A DNA stretch of 9,914 nt, from NCBI GenBank assembly GCA_902796045.1, contig CADBNQ010000266.1:1-9914 (forward strand), in the 5' to 3' direction. Positions within the stretch are counted from its first letter, which is position 1. Every line of letters begins with the position of its first letter. Both the position numbers and the translations under genes were made by a program. Positions 7,508 through 9,914 of this stretch are shown here, one piece after another. The DNA comes from an uncultured Lachnospiraceae bacterium (lineage in GTDB: Bacteria; Bacillota; Clostridia; Lachnospirales; Lachnospiraceae). The notes under the pieces were generated by a model. That model was not told the origin of the DNA and made no database searches. It worked only from the letters and a program-made list of their open reading frames with translations.

Positions 7508-7552
7508 TTTTTTCTTTATCAGGAAATATTCTATTTCCTGATAAAGAAAAAA
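7508..7552. repeat. Perfect 20-bp inverted repeat with 5-base loop
   Basis: Positions 7508-7527 and 7533-7552 are perfectly complementary, separated by ATTCT. The core is CTTTATCAGGAAAT against ATTTCCTGATAAAG. On both strands T residues precede the stem and A residues follow, which is the wrong order for an intrinsic terminator. The right arm contains the T-tract of the rpmF terminator. The core palindrome AGGAAAT-N5-ATTTCCT recurs at 7350-7368. Confidence 0.9.
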
Positions 7553-7584
7553 AAGGATTCAAAGAACACCTTCTTCAAACCCTT
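7547..7584 (-). terminator. Intrinsic terminator after rpmF
   Basis: On the minus strand a 14-bp stem (7584-7571 with 7566-7553, including three G-T wobbles) closes on a GGTG tetraloop and is followed by six consecutive T (7552-7547). It begins 22 bases after the rpmF stop. It should end most yceD-rpmF transcripts, which implies that the downstream export cassette needs its own promoter or regulated read-through. Confidence 0.88.
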
Positions 7585-7606
7585 AATTCAAGCTGCCATC
7601 CTCATA

Positions 7607-7786
7607 TTACTCAACAGCAATAATTTCTTTTTTGTTATAGGAACCACATGCCTTGCATACTCTATGAGGCATCGTTAATGCTCCGCACTTACTGCACTTT
7701 ACCAGTGTAGGCGCAGACATCTTCCAGTTCGCTCTGCGGCGGTCTCTTCTACCCTTGGAAGATTTATTCTTCGGACAAATTGACAT
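7607..7786 (-). CDS. rpmF: Large ribosomal subunit protein bL32
   Basis: The 59-residue product matches bL32: start MSICPKNKSSKGRRDRRR, then WKMSAPTLVKCSKCG and PHRVCKACG. Cys31, Cys34, Cys44 and Cys47 form the zinc-ribbon of the four-Cys version of the protein. I chose the ATG at 7786 because AGGAGG (7794-7799) lies 7 bases upstream; an in-frame GTG at 7792 would sit only one base from that site. The gene follows yceD after 69 bases and shares its promoter, the usual Firmicute arrangement. A strong terminator lies 22 bases after the stop. Confidence 0.97.
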   Translation of the reverse strand: MSICPKNKSSKGRRDRRRANWKMSAPTLVKCSKCGALTMPHRVCKACGSYNKKEIIAVE

Positions 7787-7855
7787 GGTCACACCTCCTC
7801 TTATACGTTTTATTCAAATGTACGATCTTAAGGTCCGGCTCCTGCCTGGGGCATA

Positions 7856-8407
7856 TCAGGAATTATACTCCCGGAACAGGTCGCGGATGGCTGCCATGCG
7901 CGGATCACCAACCTCCTGCTCACAGTCACATGAGCCATGGTTCAGGTTCTTTCCGCATACGCTGCACAATCCTCTGCAATCTTCTTTACAAAGGACCTTC
8001 GTCGGAAGTGCAATCACAATCTCGTCAGAGACAAGCTTATCCACATCCAGTACCCATCCATCCAGACAGCTGCATTCATCAATCCTGACTTCTTCCGCTT
8101 CCCCTTCTTCCCGGTCCTCCTGGTCACTGCCAGGGTCCTGATCGGGAAGGATGATGGTATCGATCCGGATGGGAAAAGCTACTTTCACATCATCAAGGCA
8201 CCGGTCACAGGGAATCAGCAGATCTACCTCTGTCTCCCCTTCTATATGAAGTCTGCCGCCCTTTGATGAAACCTTCATAACTAAGGGCTCTTTGTGACTG
8301 ACAGGATAACTGCAATGGGACATGGTCAGTTCATCAAATCCAAGTTCCACTCTGTACTCTCTGACCAGAGACGGATTCACCAGGATCTCCGATAAATCGA
8401 TTGTCAC
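7856..8407 (-). CDS. yceD: YceD/DUF177 family protein, large-ribosomal-subunit rRNA accumulation protein
   Basis: The 183-residue protein is encoded directly before rpmF, the classic yceD position. It carries the Cys pattern of the DUF177 family: Cys67 and Cys70 (PCDRCLDD), then Cys140, Cys144, Cys148 and Cys151 in a CKEDCRGLCSVCGKNLN block, followed by CDC (160-162). An acidic insert (about 90-112) separates the two parts. The family is linked to 23S rRNA accumulation in E. coli and plants; the biochemical activity is unclear. Translation appears to start at a GTG (8407) giving MTIDLSEIL; no in-frame ATG lies nearby, and the upstream AAAGG is weak and distant (about 11 bases). That may keep its output below that of rpmF. 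It is the first gene after the consensus promoter. Confidence 0.93.
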   Translation of the reverse strand: MTIDLSEILVNPSLVREYRVELGFDELTMSHCSYPVSHKEPLVMKVSSKGGRLHIEGETEVDLLIPCDRCLDDVKVAFPIRIDTIILPDQDPGSDQEDREEGEAEEVRIDECSCLDGWVLDVDKLVSDEIVIALPTKVLCKEDCRGLCSVCGKNLNHGSCDCEQEVGDPRMAAIRDLFREYNS

Positions 8408-8441
8408 AATATCAGCAACCTTTCGTACTCATACTCTTGCT

Positions 8442-8470
8442 ATTATACACACGGGGTTTTTCTTTGTCAA
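8442..8470 (-). promoter_or_regulatory. Perfect consensus sigma-A promoter for yceD-rpmF
   Basis: On the minus strand TTGACA (8470-8465) and TATAAT (8447-8442) are separated by exactly 17 bases, a 12/12 match to the vegetative consensus. The -35 box contains the TGA stop codon (8469-8467) of the upstream coiled-coil gene. Transcription should start around 8435, leaving a 5' leader of roughly 28 bases before the yceD GTG. Such strength suits a ribosomal protein unit. Confidence 0.93.
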
Positions 8471-9057
8471 GCAATAAAATCCTCTTTACTTCTGGCTGAT
8501 CTGCTGCTGCTGTGACCCAGCTGAAGATCGATCTCATGTTTGTTCTCCAGAATCTGTCCGTGGTCTTCTTTCAGTTTGGCGATGACAGCGTCAAAGTATT
8601 TCTTTTCCTGCTCGATCATACTGCTGTAGAGATACTCCATGCCTCCCATCATGCTCTGTGTATACTCCAGGGCACCCTTCTGGAGGGTCTTTGCAGTCTC
8701 CCTTGCGTTGCTCATAATCTCATCAGCCTCGGCATTCGCGTTATCCACAATCTCCTGAGCCCGCATATTGGCCAGGTTGACGATCTCGTTATCATCAATG
8801 AGAACGCCGGCTTCTTTGGCTGCATCCGCAACGATCTGCTCACCCTTGGCCCTGGCATCCGCAATAATGGACTCTCTCGTGGCAAGGATCTGTTTGCTCT
8901 CGTTTAATTCCCTGGGAAGCTGATCGCGCAGTTCTTCCAGCATGGCCATCAGTTCTTCGCGGTTCACCTTGATCATACTGCCGCCACCCAGCACTCCTGT
9001 AGTCTTGCAGTTGTCAATATACACTTCAATTTCTTCGATCAGCTGTTCAACGTTCAT
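8467..9057 (-). CDS. Coiled-coil protein of unknown function, DivIVA-like / V-ATPase subunit H-like
   Basis: The 196-residue protein is hydrophilic, without membrane segments or signal peptide. A short N-terminal segment with a Gly-rich loop (GVLGGGSM, 21-28) leads into MIKVNREELMAMLEELRDQLP, followed by a long, Ala- and Glu-rich helical region (about 50-125) that should form a coiled coil, a second helical stretch (about 140-175) and a Ser/Arg-rich tail. Proteins of this kind are annotated in Clostridia as hypothetical, ATPase or DivIVA-like, often next to coaD; I do not know a proven function. The ATG at 9057 has GGAGG six bases upstream and overlaps the end of coaD by 11 bases, so translation is probably coupled. 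A longer frame starting at 9111 would run far into coaD and is unlikely. Confidence 0.85.
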   Translation of the reverse strand: MNVEQLIEEIEVYIDNCKTTGVLGGGSMIKVNREELMAMLEELRDQLPRELNESKQILATRESIIADARAKGEQIVADAAKEAGVLIDDNEIVNLANMRAQEIVDNANAEADEIMSNARETAKTLQKGALEYTQSMMGGMEYLYSSMIEQEKKYFDAVIAKLKEDHGQILENKHEIDLQLGHSSSRSARSKEDFIA

Positions 9058-9541
9058 TTTTTTCCTCCATAATCTTCTTATATATCCTGTCCCTGATGCT
9101 GTCCGGCACAAAAGCCGAGAAATCGCCTTTAAAAGCGGCCAGTTCTCTCACAGCACTGGAGCTCACATAGGAGTATTCGGGACTTGTGGTCAAAAACATG
9201 GTGTCCACCTCAGGCATAAGCCGGCGGTTGGTCTGTGCCATGATCTGCTCATATTCATAATCCGCGTAAGACCGGACCCCCCTGATGATCACTCTGGCTC
9301 CACAGTCTCTGCAGAAATCCACCACCAGACCTTCAAAGGATGTAACTGAGACATTGGGCAGGTCACTGATCAGTTCACCGATCATCTCCACTCTCTCCGG
9401 GACACTGAACATGGGTGTCTTGGTATAATTCTTAAGAACCCCGACAACCAGGCTGTCAAAGACCGCCGAAGCCCGCCTGATGATGTCGATATGACCGTAG
9501 GTAACCGGGTCAAAAGTGCCCGGGTATACTGCAATGCTCAT
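9047..9541 (-). CDS. coaD: Phosphopantetheine adenylyltransferase
   Basis: The 164-residue protein catalyses the ATP-dependent adenylylation of 4'-phosphopantetheine to dephospho-CoA, the penultimate step of coenzyme A synthesis, in the cytoplasm. The start MSIAVYPGTFDPVTYGHIDI contains the nucleotidyltransferase TxGH motif (Thr14 to His17). IIRGVRSYADYEYE (85-98) and YVSSSAVRELA (125-135, the ISSS-type motif) are also characteristic. Length is normal for the family (about 160). Its ATG overlaps the rsmD stop by four bases (ATGA), a coupling commonly seen for this gene pair. Confidence 0.98.
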   Translation of the reverse strand: MSIAVYPGTFDPVTYGHIDIIRRASAVFDSLVVGVLKNYTKTPMFSVPERVEMIGELISDLPNVSVTSFEGLVVDFCRDCGARVIIRGVRSYADYEYEQIMAQTNRRLMPEVDTMFLTTSPEYSYVSSSAVRELAAFKGDFSAFVPDSIRDRIYKKIMEEKNER

Positions 9542-9914
9542 CCTGCTGCATCCTTCTTAATAAACGTATGCTTGTTGGTCTTATAGATCTTCTCTTTCGT
9601 AACTGAAAGGGCGGTCCCTTCCAGAAATGAATACTCTGTTAAAAGATCTGACTCTGCGATAATGACTGTGTCCTCATCACAGAGAGGGGAAGCTGCCAGA
9701 AAAGTCAGGACTCTCTTCTCCCATCCCTTACCATAAGGTGGATCCATAAAGATCAGGTCGAACCGCCTCTTCTCTTCTTCAAGAAGCGACAGGGCAGAGA
9801 AAACATCCCGTGCCATGACCTGTGCCTGGTCCTCCATCTGGGTATGGTGCAGATTATCACGAATGCAGGAGACGGCTCTGCGGTTGTTCTCCACGAACAC
9901 TGCACATGAAGCAC
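9538..9914 (-). CDS. rsmD: 16S rRNA (guanine(966)-N(2))-methyltransferase, partial (N-terminus off the right edge)
   Basis: The C-terminal 124 residues are present and the frame is open to the window edge. SCAVFVENNRRAV corresponds to the end of the SAM-binding motif region, and FDLIFMDPPYGKGW carries the DPPY catalytic motif of N2-guanine or N6-adenine methyltransferases. Together with the immediate coaD neighbour this identifies RsmD, which methylates G966 of 16S rRNA. The normal length is about 185 residues, so roughly the first third is missing only because of the window boundary. The C-terminus ends HTFIKKDAAG. Confidence 0.93.
   Translation of the reverse strand, partial: ASCAVFVENNRRAVSCIRDNLHHTQMEDQAQVMARDVFSALSLLEEEKRRFDLIFMDPPYGKGWEKRVLTFLAASPLCDEDTVIIAESDLLTEYSFLEGTALSVTKEKIYKTNKHTFIKKDAAG

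Noticed and set aside
7508..7552. Bidirectional intrinsic terminator
   Set aside because: On both strands the T-run comes before the stem and the A-run after it, the reverse of what termination needs. The real terminator is the neighbouring 7547-7584 structure.
7413..7562. 49-residue frame from TTG at 7562 on the minus strand, with an SD-like AAGGTG upstream
   Set aside because: It starts inside the terminator stem, reads through the inverted repeat, and has no family resemblance; the apparent ribosome site is part of the stem.
7423..7623. 66-residue plus-strand frame across the spacer
   Set aside because: It runs antisense through the terminator and hairpins into the end of rpmF, without a ribosome site or recognisable domain.
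1..9914. CRISPR arrays, tRNA or rRNA genes, transposase genes, classical riboswitches
   Set aside because: No regularly spaced direct repeats, no tRNA-like cloverleaf and no transposase frame were seen; the only structured intergenic DNA is 7339-7584.

Overview
This window looks like chromosomal DNA from an anaerobic Firmicute of the Clostridia, most likely a Lachnospiraceae-type gut bacterium. The reasons are AGGAGG-type ribosome sites, a sigma-A promoter that matches consensus exactly, the rsmD-coaD-(coiled-coil protein)-yceD-rpmF gene order, and family-typical protein sequences. The taxon is inferred; no rRNA gene is present. Every gene I can support lies on the minus strand, so the window reads from right (9914) to left (1).

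Right part (9914 to about 7547): a housekeeping block. It holds the C-terminal part of rsmD (16S rRNA methyltransferase), coaD (phosphopantetheine adenylyltransferase, overlapping rsmD by ATGA), and a 196-residue coiled-coil protein of unknown function that overlaps coaD by 11 bases. A perfect TTGACA-17-TATAAT promoter then begins inside the stop codon of that gene and drives yceD (DUF177) and rpmF (ribosomal protein L32). A strong intrinsic terminator closes this unit after rpmF.

Middle (7334-7606): a 273-base intergenic region that is unusually rich in structure. It contains the rpmF terminator, a perfect 20-bp inverted repeat with a 5-base loop, a GC-rich nested hairpin, an imperfect 22-bp inverted repeat whose 3' arm contains a smaller competing hairpin, and two copies of an AGGAAAT-N5-ATTTCCT palindrome. 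The second copy lies next to a ribosome binding site that it could alternatively mask. Two tiny overlapping reading frames (TGATG) are possible here but unproven.

Left part (7333 to 1): a four-gene cluster resembling an NHLM/NHLP-type (nitrile-hydratase-leader microcin) peptide export cassette. In order it encodes a very short HlyD-like membrane protein, a C39-domain ABC transporter, a partner ABC transporter with an extra N-terminal domain, and a large membrane histidine kinase with two tandem solute-binding domains that runs off the left edge. Gaps are 16-22 bases with good ribosome sites, so they probably form one operon. I see no modification enzyme and no convincing precursor gene.

The most striking point is that the C39 peptidase domain of the 719-residue transporter has lost all three catalytic residues (Cys to Gly, His to Gln, Asp to His), while both ATPase domains keep every key motif. 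This suggests an exporter that no longer cuts its cargo, coupled to a dedicated sensor kinase and controlled by a structured leader. The cassette also sits where rpmF is commonly followed by plsX/acpP in Firmicutes, which suggests insertion.
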